Positions 22,601 to 33,997 are shown, numbered from the stretch's first letter. The stretch: 64,000 nucleotides of DNA from Chondrus crispus (GCF_000350225.1 NW_005178685.1:59319-123318), one strand, 5' to 3'. Notes: generated by a model from the letters alone, not told the origin. Translations and numbers: made by a program.

Positions 22601-25600
22601 GCGATACCGCGATGCCGGAGGAGGTGGATACCCCTCCGATGACGAGAACACCGAGTCGGACGAATCGCGCAGAAGCGACCGCAGAGGCCGCAATGCGCGC
22701 GACCGACGTCGGTTCCGGCGAGAAGACTCCGACCTGAACGGCTACAGTAGCCCCGGCGGAGAAGGAGACCGCTATCGCAGGGGCAGAGACCGCCGGTATG
22801 CCCCGAGGCGGGATCCGAAACGGTTGCCGGTGATCAGGCCGCTGAACGACCTGTTCACCAAGGCCGTCGACTACCGCACGTATAGGCTGGAAAATCGCAG
22901 CGCGCGCTACGACGCGAGTACCGCGCGGCGAGTTAACCGTTATCGGAAGAAGTTGGACGTCCAGCTGAAAACCCACACGTTCGGTGGTCAAGACAATCGC
23001 GGTGCTAGGGTTTCTCGCGCGCTTCAAGATGGCCTGCGACCACAATGGGGTCAGCGAAGGCGCGGCCGTATGGTGTTTTCAGTTCTATTTGACTGGGCAG
23101 GCTCACGCCTTGCTCCAGTTCAGGCTACACGGGAACACCATGGCGGTCGATGCGGAGCAGCGCGATATGCTCGAAACCTACGCGGAAGTTGTTAACTGTT
23201 TTATTACGCACGTACGCGACGGACGAAGTTATTTCCGAAGCGGTCAGTGATGTCACCTCCTTCCGTCAGAGCTCTAATATGACGGAGGAGGTGTACAGTG
23301 ACCAGTTGTAGGACAAGGCGTTGCGCTGCAAGACCGTATTTTCGGACAGGCGCTTGAAGTCCCTTTTCGTTGCGTCGCCTCAAACACCGTCCGATTCGGT
23401 GAGAAGATTCACGCGCAACGCGCGGACAAGGCCCGTGCTGTCGGTCGAGTCCTTATCGGAACTCCCGACAGCGCGCGGAACCGAAACGGAGAAGATACTG
23501 GCGGTGACGGACCAGTCGGCGACGCCGAGCTTGCTTAGCTCGCCGCCGACTAGCTACCATCCGTCACCCGCCTCGTCCCCGGCGGGCGCACTGATGGCGC
23601 CCGCCCAACACGGTGACACGCGCGCACATCCGTACGGAAGGCCAGTACAGAACCAGCGGGTCCGGTTCTTCAACCAAGGATTACCTGGACCCCCGCCGTG
23701 TCGGTTCTGTCTGGACCTGACTCACCGACAGGAGCAATGTCCTGTGGTGGCGGATAGCGCGATGCGGTCGAAGCTTTTGCAGGCCCGCGAGGCCAATTAT
23801 CAAAAGCTTCGGATCCGCCAAGGTCTCCGTCCGGGTTCGCCATTCGAGCGGCAGCCGCCGTCCGCTTGGCGAAATTCGCGTGCGCAGGCTCCCACGGGCA
23901 TCAACGTGGTCGAGCCGCGCGAGGCCGTCCAATCGGAAGAATCCGCGCGACTGCTGACGGATGAGGGGCCCGAGGACCATGGGTTGACGGGGGAAGCCTG
24001 GGAGGACGCGTAGAGGCGTCGACGATCCTCCCCGTGCCAAGCCTCAATAAACAAGGCACCACATCGACCGTTTCGGTACGCGCGCAATCGCAGAGCCGAA
24101 CGGACGAAGCGGCAATTTGCTTCTTCAAGAAGCAAAATTATAAGGTCACCGCAACGGTCGGACAACGACGCGCGATGATACGCGCCATCACGCCAGTTCT
24201 AGATTCGGGCGCCGGCCCGAATCTAATACACCTACGCTGTGTGGCAGAACCGTGGCGTGCTGCCATCCAGTCCGCGGGGAGCCCGCCGCTCATCGACGCG
24301 TCGAATAGGTCGATGAAGGCCCTCGGCGAGCTCAAGCTGTACGTCCGGATCAGTGAGTTCGTCGCGCGCGTACCGTTCTTGGTCGTCACCAACCTTGCGG
24401 TGGACTGTATCCTCGGAACCACGTTCCTGGATCGCCACGTGAAGGCGATCCTGCCACCGCAGAGGAAGGTGCTGTTCCATCATGCGCCGTGCCGTCCGTA
24501 GCGCTGACGGGAGTCACTCCCTCGAGGCACGACTGCAAGATGGCCTCGAGGGGACCGTCGCAGCAGCTCCCACAGGAGGAAAATTCAGCCAACCGAAAGC
24601 GCGCGCAGTTCCCGACGAACGTACCGTCACGGAAAATTCGCGTGGTCAAGGGGGTCACGATACCCCCGATGACCCAAGCGATGGTACGCGTCGCAACACC
24701 GGTTGGGGGGCTTTGCTTCCTGCAAAACCACCCCAAAACGGTGCATAAGAATTTATGCCTGATGGCCCAGGGGGTCATGGACCTCTTCCCGGGCGAGCCG
24801 TTTACGGTGCTTGTTAGCAACTTCGGAAACCGCGCGGTCCACGTCCCCAAGCATACCGTTGTCGGTCTCGCGTTGCCATCCCCCACACACATCCTGACAC
24901 TTGGCGTGTCGGTCCCCGTAGAGGCCGACGCTAAGGAAGGGGGAGGGAACAAAAATAATTCCTCGACCGCTACGGAGGAACAGGCGCGACGCGAACAACC
25001 AGTTACGGACGATGGCAGAAGACAATCCCCCACCGCTACGGAAGGATACGCGCGTCGCAAAGAATCCGCTACGGACAAAGGCAGGATTAATTCCGCACCC
25101 GTGGGGGAATGTGCCCGACGAGAAGGACCCGTTACGGACGATGGCAGAATTAAATCCACCACCGCTACGGGAGGAGGCGCGCGACGCGAAGAACCGGAAA
25201 CGGACGACGCCCACAGTGGCAATCCCGCTAACGCGGATGAGCGGACCTATACGGACGTGGAGGAGACCCGCTCGTGGGAAGAAGACGTCCATATTGGTGC
25301 AGAAGACAGTACCGTCCGGTCGGAAATTATGAACATGCTGTCCAAGTTCAAGGACATGTGGTCCGGCCACTTGGGTAAGATCGATGCTACGAAGCATCGC
25401 ATCGAGCTGAAGCCCGGTGCGAAGCCGATCTACCAAGCACCCTACCGAGCCGGACCCATCGCGCGCGAGAAGGAGAAGAAGGAAATCGACCGCATGCTGC
25501 GCGCGGGAGTCATCAAACCGACATCGGCCGAGTGGGCGAGCCCCGTGGTCTTCGTCCCTAAAAAGGACGGGACCATGCGGTTCTGCGTGGACTATCGCAA

Positions 25601-28600
25601 GCTAAACGCCGTTACGGTTTGCGACTCCTACCCACTACTGCCCATGGACGAATGTATCGACTTGCTCGGCGATGCCACTGTCTCTACCACGCTAGACTGT
25701 AATAGCGGGTATTGGCAGATGGAGATCTCCGACGAGGACCGCGATAAAACTACGTTCGCGTCGCATTCGGGCCTCTACCGCTTTCTACGCATGCCGCTCG
25801 GTCTCAAAAACGCGCCCGCGACATTTCAACGGGCGTTCGACATCATCCTGTCCCGCGTGAAATGGGAGACCGCGCTGGTCTACCTCGATGACGTCATCGT
25901 CTACTCGCGAACCGTTACGGAACATATGGCGCACGTGCGCGAGGTACTACGGCTCCTACATACCGCGGGCGTGTCGCTAAAATTGGTGAAGTGCGCGTTT
26001 TTCGACACCTCCGTAACCTATCTCGGGCACGTCATCCGTCCATGACGGTTGGAGGTGGAGCGACGCAACGTCATCGCGATCGAGCGCGCGCGCGCCTACG
26101 AACCAAACGGAACTGCGATCCTTTCTCGGGATGTGCAACGTTTACCGACGAATGTGCAAGCATTCGCGAAGATCGCCGCGCCGTTGAATAAGAAGACCGA
26201 CAAGAATCAGCCCTACGAGTTCGAGATCTTAACCGATGCGGAACACGCGGCGTTTGAGGAATTGAAGCGGCGCCTCGTGTCCCCGCCAATCTTCGCGCTG
26301 CCCCGCTACGGACGGAAATATACGCTGGACACCGACGCGTGCGGACACCAAGTGGGTTGCGCCCTTCTACAGGAGCAACCCGAGGGAGGTACCCGACCGA
26401 TCGAATATTGGAGCCGCGCGTTGACCGATGCGGAGCGCAATTATACGACTACCGAAAAGGAATGCTTGGCCGTAGTGTGGAGCATCCTCACCCTACGGCC
26501 GTACCTATACGGAAGCGCGTTCAACCTCCGCACGGATCACGAGGCCCTACGCTGCGTCCTCAATTTAGCGGACAGTTCCGGTAGGCTCGCTCGATGGCGC
26601 CTGCGCTTGGCAGAGTACGACTACGAGGTACAGTACCGCCCAGGCGTCAAGCACCAACTCGCGGACGGCGTATCGCGCTTACGTATCGATGGAGGAGACA
26701 CCGAACCGGTCGATGATGAGGTCCCGTGCTTCGCGGTCCAGTACGATGAGGGCAGCGAGGCCCTCCTGGACAATGTGCACTGGGACCCGCCGCAAGACCG
26801 TCCGGACGGTTGTCACGCGCTCGCGATATCTCTCGAGGAACGCGACGCTGCGTCCATCTCGGTCGAGGAATTTATACGCGAACAAGCTGAGGACGCCTTC
26901 TGTCGCTTCGCCGCGGAAACCGTCTGGACGCCGAACTCGAAGTTCGACATCGACCGTTACGGATTTCTCGTGAGGACGTCCCCGCTGGACGGGACCCTGC
27001 AGCGCGTGGTACCGACTCGGTTGCGCCCCCGGGTACTGTACCTGGCACACCATCCGAGGTTGGCAGGTCACCCGGGAGCAACGCGTATGTACTACACATT
27101 TCGCAGGGAGTACTACTGGCCACACATGGCCAGCGACGCGTTTTCGACCGTACGGAATTGCACTTCGTGTGCTGCGACCCGCGGGACGCTTGTCAAGAAC
27201 CAAAAGGATCTCAAGCTGTTCCCCGCGGCGGGCCCCTTGGAGTTTGTCGCGATGGACCTCTTGGGGCCCCTGCCCAAGACCGCGCACGGAAACCAACACG
27301 TGTTGGTAATTACCGACCGGTTCTCCAAGCTAACGCGCAGTATCCCGCTCCGGACCACAACCGCTTCGGTCGTCGCAAACGCGTTTTTGGACAACTGGGT
27401 CTACGTTTACGGAGCGCCGCGCTACGTACTAACCGACAATGGCCCTCAGTTCGCTGCGAAATTCTTCGACGCGGTATGCGCCCTCCTGGGGGTGCGGCAT
27501 TATCTCACGACAGCCTACTACCCCCAGTCGAATGGGCAGACCGAACGGTTCAACCGCACGCTGGTGCAACGTCTCCCGCACTACGTGGAAGAGCACCAGG
27601 GCGATTGGGACGACTACGTGCAGCCGCTGACCTTCGCGTACAATACGCAGGTCCACCGGTCGACGGAGACGACTCCGATCGACCTGGTGTTAACGCAGCC
27701 ACCGTCCGGTTTAATTCTCCCTGGTACTGTACCGCAGGACGCGGGGACCCATCGAGAGGACCCTGCGGACCCCAGTGCAGTACAAGCGCGCTACGCTGCG
27801 CAAACTTCGCGACGCGCTCGACCGCGCTCGGACGAAATTAGCCGCATCGCAAAAGCGGTACAAGGACGATTTTGACAAAAAGGTCCGCTTCCGTCCGGTC
27901 ATTGTGGCGGGCGATTTTGTCTACGTCGATCGCCCGCAACGCCCGTTGACAAGCGTCGAGCGCCGCACGCGAGCGCAAGGTACGACCGGAACGGACGAGA
28001 TCTCTGTCAAACTACTACCGAAGACAGAGGGTCCGTTTCGCGTGCGCTCCGCTACGGACACCACGGTCCTCAACGGCATGGAAAATCGCGTGAGCATCGA
28101 CCGCGTTACGAAGATGCCGCGCGGGACGGGGGATACTGTCACCCCGGCCACATCGACCGAATCGGACGCACAAGCCGCAACGCCAAGCCCGGAGTACCTC
28201 GTTGACCGCATTGTCGGACACCGTACTACGCGCGGCCGGATCGACTACAAGGTCCGGTGGTATGGATATACCGCTTCGGACGACACCTACGAGCCCACTG
28301 ATGGGCTTCCGAAGCCGTTTATCGACCGGTATTGGCGCTCCCGCCAACAAGGATCAAGCGTGCATGCGTAGGGCAAGTTTCGGCGCTCTCGGTCGCACCG
28401 CTCGGACGCTCGCTCGCTCGCTCGCGCAAAAGCCTCTGCGGAAAACAAGCTGCGCACTTGCTATGCAGCCTCTGCGGCTATCCGCGTGCGACTGCGCACC
28501 GCGAGGCAGTCCGTGCCGGATGGATCCCGCGCAAATGGACGCAGATTCTTCCAAAATTGGCCAACCCTCCGGGAGGGTGGTCCACAATGGGAATTTTCCC

Positions 28601-31600
28601 CAAGCGCCCACGCAGATAGCTAGCAGCCACGCCTGACCGCACCTTTCGGATGATCGCGCTCGCACGCGCCTATGAAAATGGAGAGCTACCCCGGGAACCA
28701 GTTCTTTGGATTGAGAGGTATCGCGTTCGCCGGCTTTTTAATTTAGTCGCGATTTGGGCTACGTTTTTCCCTCCCACGCTGCGGAAAAAAATCGTAGTCT
28801 ATTTCCGACAACGGCATCGCACTCCTGGGAGCATTCCGCGTCCGGGAGTGCCAACTTGGATGGAAACCAAATCGGTTTCCTCCCGTTTCTTTCCGTTTCC
28901 TCTCGTTTCTTTCAGTTTCTATTTCGGGCGCTCCGTACGGTTAGTGGATCGGTGTTGGCGCAATAGAGGTCGCTACCGCAAGGGACACGCGCGAAACTAC
29001 CGTTTGGTGACATGCTTGGGTGGGGGCTCCGCTCGCGCTGCTCTTAGGATGGAAAAAGAACGGGGATTCTTATCAAATTGCCCAGCCCTCCGGGAGGGTG
29101 GTCGACAAGGGGATTTATCCCAACCGTCCGCACGGCGATGGCGTCGCTCGCGGCGCCTCCGAATCGCTTCTTGGAGGCGCCCTGCCTGCAGCGGGCAGCG
29201 GCGGGGACTTTTTCGCGCGTACTGTACGCCGCGACACGCGAACCGCATCGGACGAAATGCCGCGCGCGAGCGACGGCACGGCCCACTCGGTGGCCGATTG
29301 TCGGCGTCGCGACCGAAGTGCCGGAGCCGCTCGGGTCGACGCCGGAGCCCTCTCAGGGCTCGACGGCTGGCCGTACGGACGCGCTGCGCTGGTATTGTGA
29401 TGGCCGACCGTTTTCGGCGGAAGGAAAACCTACTGTATGGGGATGCTGTCGCCGCGGGAGAAGGAGCTAGGATTTACAGGAGAAGGTTAGGAGCGAGTTG
29501 AGGGGTTAGGCGTGCTTCGCGTGAGGCGAAGTTCGACGACGCGCGTACCGATTCGGATGAGACAGTTGGCGTATCGACTGCCAGCTCGGAGACGTGGCGA
29601 GAGAAAAGCCTGTTCGCGCGCAGGGGCTTCGGTCCTGGCATCGCGCGTGGAATTCAGGGAAAAACCGGAACGGAATCACGTGGTCGGATGGGTGGTCGCT
29701 ACGGGGACGTAGCGAAAGTTAAGGAAGGGGGTCTGTAGTATAACGAAGGACGCGCACGCGGGGAGATTATTAACAGTGCGGCCGTGCACGGTGGACACGT
29801 GGGCGGGTGTGCTCACGTGTAGGGAGCGCGCGCGTGCCGAGCGGTCGTAATCTGGCGTCCGTGTACAGTAGTGCACGTGTCGGCCAAGCGGTAGTCTGCC
29901 AGTATTACGCGTGTACGCTAGCACACGTGGCATCCGTGCGGTAGTCTGTAAGCAGCGCGTGTGTACAGTAGTACACACGCGTAGCTGCAGCGTCCGCGCG
30001 GTAATTAGGAATTGAGGCGCTAGCTTTTTAATTGTGTACAGTACCCGGCACGCACTAGGCGGCAGGTACTGCACTGCTGTATACTGGGACAGGTGTCCGA
30101 GGCGTCCCTCTGAGGGGTTAAGACCTGACACCCGTCCCCAACAGTAAACTGGGGCAAGCTCGCCCCCGTCTCTTTCGCGCCTATATACGTCCGTTTCGGT
30201 TGTCTATCGCGCGCGCTGGCTTCTAACCCGTTACCGGTCGCTCCCGTTCACGCACCACGGGGCGACTGCGCGTAATCGGCCAGTGAGCCACTCCCTTTTC
30301 GCGAGCTCGTCCGATCGGTTCAATTAGCGCGTCGCGTCCGCGCCGTGTGCTCCCTCAATATAGCCTCCGCCTCTCACCCAACCCAGGGCGGAGAGGAGTT
30401 ATCCCACAATGCTATGCAGCGCGCTTGCTACTCTGAGCACAAGCGGTTCCACTGCCTCATATTTCAAACTATTACATCCCCGGACGGCCTAGTCTTCCAC
30501 ATGTTTGGTCCGGAGGTGGGTCGGCGTCACGACATGACTTTATTTAGACAAAGTGGTCTGAAAGAGGAGCTACAGTCACATCTTATGGTTGACTCCGTAC
30601 AGTACTGCATTTACGGAGATGCAGCTTACATGCTGCGCCCTTGGCTCCAAGTAGCATTGACACCACAGGGCGCCTCTGCGGGGCAGTTGCTATACAATAA
30701 GGGAATGAGTGCAGTGAGAGAAGCAGTTGAGTGGTCATATAAAGATCTGAAACAAATATGGTCGTCACAAGACTTTCAACGCATGTTACGTGTACGCAAG
30801 GCGCCTATTGCACTTCTCTATAAGGCGGCTGCGTTGATATGGAACGTTCGAGCTTGCATGCACCAGAGCAGTGGTCAGGTCAGCAGCTATTTTTCGTGCA
30901 AACCACCGTCTTTAGAAAGATATTTGAACGTTAACAGCTAACCTTACTCAAGTTTCTTAACTAAAGCGCTCAAAACGGGCAAAAGTTGCGTTCTTTCTAT
31001 TCCCGCACTTTTTCGCTCTTTGTTTTCTATATCTAATCTTTGGGCCTCGAGCTCAATGCGTTTCTCCTCAACCGCAATACGTCGCACATAATTGCTATGC
31101 TCTTTCTCCCAGCGCTCGCTTTCCCTCAGATCTGTAGCCTTGCTCTGCTCCAGCTTTTCCTCTTCCAAGCGCAGTCGTTTTTTGTCATATTCACGTTGTT
31201 CTGATATGTGCTCGGTGATCGCGGAGCGTCCCTCTTCATCTGAGTCGACTGCTGCGGTTGACGTTTGCGTTGTCGGTTCCGCAAGATTTCTTCTCCCTTC
31301 TTTTCGCTATCCACAGACCCAAGGCATGCACGGCTGAGCGCATTCGAGCGAATAGTTTCTCCTTCTTCGCGGAGCCGACGGTCTAATTCTGTTCGCTCAT
31401 CCCTTTCAGTCCGCCGTCCCTCTTCCCATTCATCTACAGCAAGAACGATGTGGTCTAGTAGCAACTCGCGCTCACTGCGTACCTCAATAATGCCCGACAC
31501 AGCACCGTTTCTTTTTACAGCAATGCGGTGATACGCCACAATTTTCTTAAAGCGATCGCTGAGCGTCTTCTAAGACGGTTGGCACATTCCCTGCAGCGCT

Positions 31601-33997
31601 GTTGCTGGAAGCGAAGCAGTAAAAAGGCCCGGCGCTTCATCAAAGCGCTTTTGCGAGTCGCCATGAGGTGCGAGATGAGGGTCCACAGCTGTCACTGCTT
31701 TTCAAAGTATTATCGAATGTCGACGAGAAGCGTATGCGCCGTTTCTTCATCCAAACAGCAGTTGTAGATCCAGAACCTGTAGCGGGGGAGGCAGTGGGGG
31801 AGGAGTTTTTCGACGGTGCTTCAGTCCCAGAACCAAGCACCGAGGCCATCTTATGTGCAACGCTCTGAGTCCATGACTTGGACGGATGCCTAAAGATGGG
31901 TCGGGTGGGCCGTGGCGTTGACTACTGCGACGATGAGCAAGTGCTGACAAGTGGGACGGCGAGCAAGGGATGCAGAGATGAACTAGGCCTCTAGGGCCGA
32001 TAGCCCAGATGTGCCAGTTCGAGAGTTGTAAACGCGCTAACGAAGCAGTCAGAGCCGGAACAGGGGAGGTGCGGAGGCTGCGATGGGGGATGGGAGACAC
32101 TTTAGGGTCATCAGATTGGAGAGGGGCAGGCAGTGTCGTAGACTGGTATGCCGCATAATAATTTGATGGAAAGGTTCTCGAAGGCGAGACGGCGTGAGTG
32201 AATTTTGAGTGTGCTGGTGAAGTGGAAAGGTTCCCGAGGGCGGGATACGACTGCGGATGTTGAACGTGCCGCTGAAATAGGAAGGTTCTCACGGACGGGA
32301 TAGGGTGAGTGGAAGATGAACGTGCGTTGAGTTTGGTAGTCGCTAGTTTGAGAGTGATAGTGAGCGTGAGATCTCGACAGGAGGGCGCGTAGATGGTAAG
32401 GGGAGAGGACGGAGATACGGGTGGGGTTGGAGAGCTCGCCGTGAACGCGGTGGGAAGGGAAAGTGCAATGGAACGCGGGGAGAGGAGACGTAGAGTGTGT
32501 CGGTCGTTTCGCTATTTCGTCGATTTAGCGAAAAATGAATTGGCCTCTTCAGCGTTTTGTGAGACACGTATGGTGGGTGGCATACGTTTCACAACATTTG
32601 ACCCCGTAACGAAATCTTTTTTTTTGCGTAAACCCTCTATTCACAATAACTCAGATGATATGCCTGCACCTTGCCCTGTCGAAGAGCGAAGATTCCCCCC
32701 CCCCCCCCCCCCCCCCTTTACAAGTCTTGCTGTGGTCAGAGACGGCAAAAGGCTACTTGCAGTCTACTGACTGGAATTCTTCTTTTCTACAGAACCAGTG
32801 CTTTTCAATCAGCAAAACCGCGTTCGTTGATTTTCGTGACTGATGACTTCTTCAAAGCAAGTGAAAACAGGAGTTTCATTATCGTTGTCTCTTTCAGATC
32901 TGCATACTGCCCGCTTATCGGAGATTCACCGCCTGTACAACGACTCTAAGTTGTTCTCGGCTTCTCGCATCCTATCAAGCTTAGAAGGAGAATTAGAAGC
33001 GAATGATGCCAAATGCACCACCGCAGAATTGAAGGCTTTGGAAGCGGCGCTTGCCACTCCTTTTTTTGCGCGACTACGTCGTGAGTGCGAAGAAGCCCAG
33101 CAATTGCGAATACTTCTGGAAGACCGCCAGGGCTGGACGCTGTCGTACAATGGCTCTGAAACTCGCGTTTGGTATCGCCGTGAACCTGGCATGCAATCGC
33201 ACTCTATTCTAACTGAAGGAATAATTCGCGCCCCTCTCTTAAACGTTGCAGCTCTCATGTATGAGGCCGATCTTTACGAACGACTATTTTGGTACGTAAT
33301 AAGTGCAGTTCAGCTTCCGTTACCAGAACCCGGCCGTCTTAAGCGCGCCGCTCATATTACTGCGTATGCTCCGTGGCCACTCTTTAATCGAGATATCGCC
33401 TTGAATGCATACGCAATAGACGGACTCGACGAGGAGGAACCCTGTTTCATGGTAGTTTCTCGCTCGCTTCAAGAACACGACGGAGTCGTAGAACCAGAAA
33501 GCGAGAGTAGAGTTGTTAGGGTTCACATGCATAACTCTGGCTTCGAGCTTTTGCCTGTTTCACCGGGCGTGGTTACAGCACGATTCCTGTATAACATAGA
33601 CCCTCATCTCGCATTTCTTCCAACGGCATTGATAAACTGGGCTGCTAGGACTCTTTGCAGATGGTCTTTGAGGACGCTCGAATCACGAGCAAGGGATTTG
33701 AGCAAAATGCCGAAAGAGTACGAAGAGCGTCTTGCCACCGCTGAGGTATACGACTACCTCGGCAAGCGATTGAACGGGTACTGGCTGTCAAAGGGGATTT
33801 CAAAGGAAGACGCTCGGGCACAAGAACAGAGAGCGGCACGAATAAGTGTCCAGTCTGACAATTTCAATCCGGACGATGCTCCGTCTGGGCCGCCTACATC
33901 CGTAATGACGTCAATGGTACGCGGCGAGCCCAGCGGCCAACCCTCCCGTATCAAGAAGTCTTTGGCGCGATTATGGCAGAGCGGGAACGCACATTGA
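19677..33997 (+). CDS. START-domain lipid-binding protein, probably split by a 13-kb intron
   Basis: Exon 2 (from 32898) encodes a START domain, a pocket that binds one lipid molecule: GWTLSYNGSETRVWYRREPG, FWYVISAVQLPLPEPGRLKR, APWPLFNRDIALNAYAIDGL, then a helical C-terminus. The simplest gene starts at the Met at 32843 (single exon to 33997, 384 residues). I prefer a first exon at 19677-19815. It opens with a good ATG, runs 46 codons plus one base, and ends ACAG|GTGAGC. The acceptor TGTCTCTTTCAG|AT ends at 32897 with a strong pyrimidine tract, and the phases match (G|AT gives Asp), for 412 residues. The intron would contain the Harbinger and gypsy elements; without them it would be about 0.5 kb. 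START identity is firm, the upstream exon is inference. Confidence 0.6.
20248..20862 (+). pseudogene. Harbinger transposase, 5' half
   Basis: N-terminal half of a DDE_Tnp_4 transposase. The frame reads from 20248 to a TAA at about 20797 (GAPL-stop), then continues in frame with NSVGFIDCTKIQTSRPGGDNA up to the gypsy insertion. The GFID motif carries the first catalytic Asp of this family. The remainder resumes at 30409. Confidence 0.8.
20858..20862. repeat. 5-base target duplication, left copy (ATGCT)
   Basis: ATGCT immediately before the 5' LTR is repeated immediately after the 3' LTR at 30409-30413, proving one insertion event inside the Harbinger transposase reading frame. Confidence 0.93.
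20863..21536 (+). repeat. 5' LTR of element A
   Basis: 674 bases beginning TGTAGTATAACG and ending TCTCCCACA. It is dense in ACACGTG-type palindromes and TACAGTA heptamers in its first 300 bases (upstream control region), with TATATA near 21310. Confidence 0.93.
21540..21557 (+). other. Primer-binding site of element A
   Basis: TGGTACTCTTGTGGAGGG, three bases after the LTR. It begins with the TGG that pairs with a tRNA CCA end. The same 18 bases occur at 57269 in element B. It does not match the usual initiator-Met primer (TGGTATCAGAGC). Confidence 0.75.
21666..24013 (+). pseudogene. gag of element A
   Basis: Capsid-like polyprotein from the Met at 21666. The first frame runs to 23195; comparison with element B shows a 2-base loss near 22998 moving it to the frame of 22984-23250, another shift near 23215, and a deletion of roughly 170 bases near 23376. 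The last frame (23321-24013) holds one zinc knuckle, CRFCLDLTHRQEQC (CX2CX4HX4C). The middle is a highly charged Arg/Asp-rich region with repeated GRYTRYRDAGGGGYPSDD-like units, followed by a conserved capsid block (FQFYLTGQAHALLQ). It ends with TAG after EDA, with pol in the -1 frame. Confidence 0.85.
24014..28371 (+). pseudogene. pol of element A (PR-RT-RH-IN-chromodomain)
   Basis: Protease motif VLDSGAGPNLIHL (near 24200) lies in the frame 24034-24501; a shift near 24490 leads to the frame 24489-26045. That frame carries reverse transcriptase FCVDYRKLN and the YLDD box (VYLDDVIVYS, near 25890) and stops at a TGA (26043-26045) where element B has Gly. The same frame then continues to 27875 with two compensating shifts: RNase H region (TDHEALRCVLNLADSS), integrase zinc finger (HPRLAGHPG ... 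NCTSCAA) and DDE core (FVAMDLLGPLP, VLTDNGPQF, NGQTERFNRTL). A last shift near 27770 brings in 27775-28371 with a C-terminal chromodomain (YKVRWYGYTASDDTYEP), which reads histone marks and guides integration in chromoviruses. Confidence 0.9.
28372..29733 (+). other. Long 3' untranslated part of element A
   Basis: About 1.36 kb between the chromodomain stop and the 3' LTR, without a supported gene. It contains two copies of a roughly 50-base motif centred on the palindrome CCCTCCGGGAGGG (near 28564 and 29087), about 520 bases apart. The polypurine tract AAGGAAGGGGG lies at 29721-29731. Confidence 0.75.
29721..29731 (+). other. Polypurine tract of element A
   Basis: AAGGAAGGGGG two bases before the 3' LTR; plus-strand priming site expected at this position. 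Confidence 0.8.
29734..30408 (+). repeat. 3' LTR of element A
   Basis: 675 bases, TGTAGTATAACG to TATCCCACA, nearly identical to the 5' LTR. It is followed directly by the second ATGCT target copy (30409-30413). Confidence 0.93.
30409..30941 (+). pseudogene. Harbinger transposase, 3' half
   Basis: Continues the transposase interrupted at 20862. Removing the gypsy element and one ATGCT rejoins GDNA to MQRACYSEHKRFHCLIFQ in frame. The catalytic-core blocks FGPEVGRRHDMTL and YGDAAYMLRPWLQV (second Asp of DDE_Tnp_4) and the acidic residue in SAVREAVEWSYKDLK are present. It ends TAA at 30939-30941, two bases before the end of the convergent second Harbinger gene. Confidence 0.88.
30944..31849 (-). 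pseudogene. Harbinger second protein (Myb/SANT-like), broken
   Basis: Minus-strand gene converging on the transposase. It starts at the Met at 31849 with a short Ser/Pro leader and KKRRIRFSSTFD. It shifts frame, continues as RFDEAPGLFTASL and KTLSDRFKKIVAYHR (interrupted by a TAG near 31570), then the frame 31126-31539 (SERELLLDHIVLAVDEWEEG). A further shift leads to the charged coiled-coil end (RIAVEEKRIELEAQRLDIEN ... VLSALVKKLE, 30944-31168). This order matches the DNA-binding partner that Harbinger elements encode beside the transposase. At least two shifts and one stop make it nonfunctional. Confidence 0.75.
31850..32638. other. Right non-coding part of the Harbinger element
   Basis: About 0.8 kb between the Myb-like gene start and the right inverted repeat. 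No gene is recognised; this should hold the promoter of the minus-strand gene. Confidence 0.6.
32695..32716 (+). repeat. Homopolymer of 22 C
   Basis: An uninterrupted C run just outside the Harbinger right end, in the intron or leader of the START gene. Its length is likely variable. Confidence 0.9.

Larger units (their letters stand above)
20863..30408 (+). mobile_element. Ty3/gypsy chromovirus, full length but broken (element A)
   Basis: A 9546-base LTR retrotransposon with LTRs at 20863-21536 and 29734-30408, 5-base target duplications, primer-binding site, gag, protease, reverse transcriptase, RNase H, integrase, chromodomain and polypurine tract, in that order. By eye the LTRs differ at roughly ten positions plus small indels, so insertion is fairly recent; yet the coding part carries several frameshifts and a stop. 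It is about as diverged from element B at 56739 as two members of one family. Confidence 0.93.
20071..32638 (+). mobile_element. PIF/Harbinger DNA transposon, interrupted by a gypsy element
   Basis: Terminal inverted repeats of about 20 bases: AGAGGGTTTACGCAAAAAAA at 20071 and its complement ending ...GCGTAAACCCTCT at 32638. They are flanked by a 3-base direct repeat ATT (20068-20070, 32639-32641), the target-duplication length of Harbinger elements. Without the nested gypsy element (20863-30408) and its extra target copy it is about 3.0 kb. It has the family's usual two genes facing each other: transposase (plus) and a Myb/SANT-like protein (minus). Both are broken. Confidence 0.88.

Noticed and set aside
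22203-23045. 280-codon minus-strand ORF inside gag of element A
   Set aside because: It is the reverse shadow of the charged, GC-rich gag region; the plus strand has conserved capsid and zinc-knuckle motifs.
23990-24013. Stop-codon readthrough as the gag-pol strategy
   Set aside because: The protease frame is -1 to gag in both elements, so reading through TAG would stay in the wrong frame.
28650-29501. 283-codon plus-strand ORF in the 3' tail of element A
   Set aside because: Arg-rich, low complexity, overlaps other open frames, no domain; explained by GC content.
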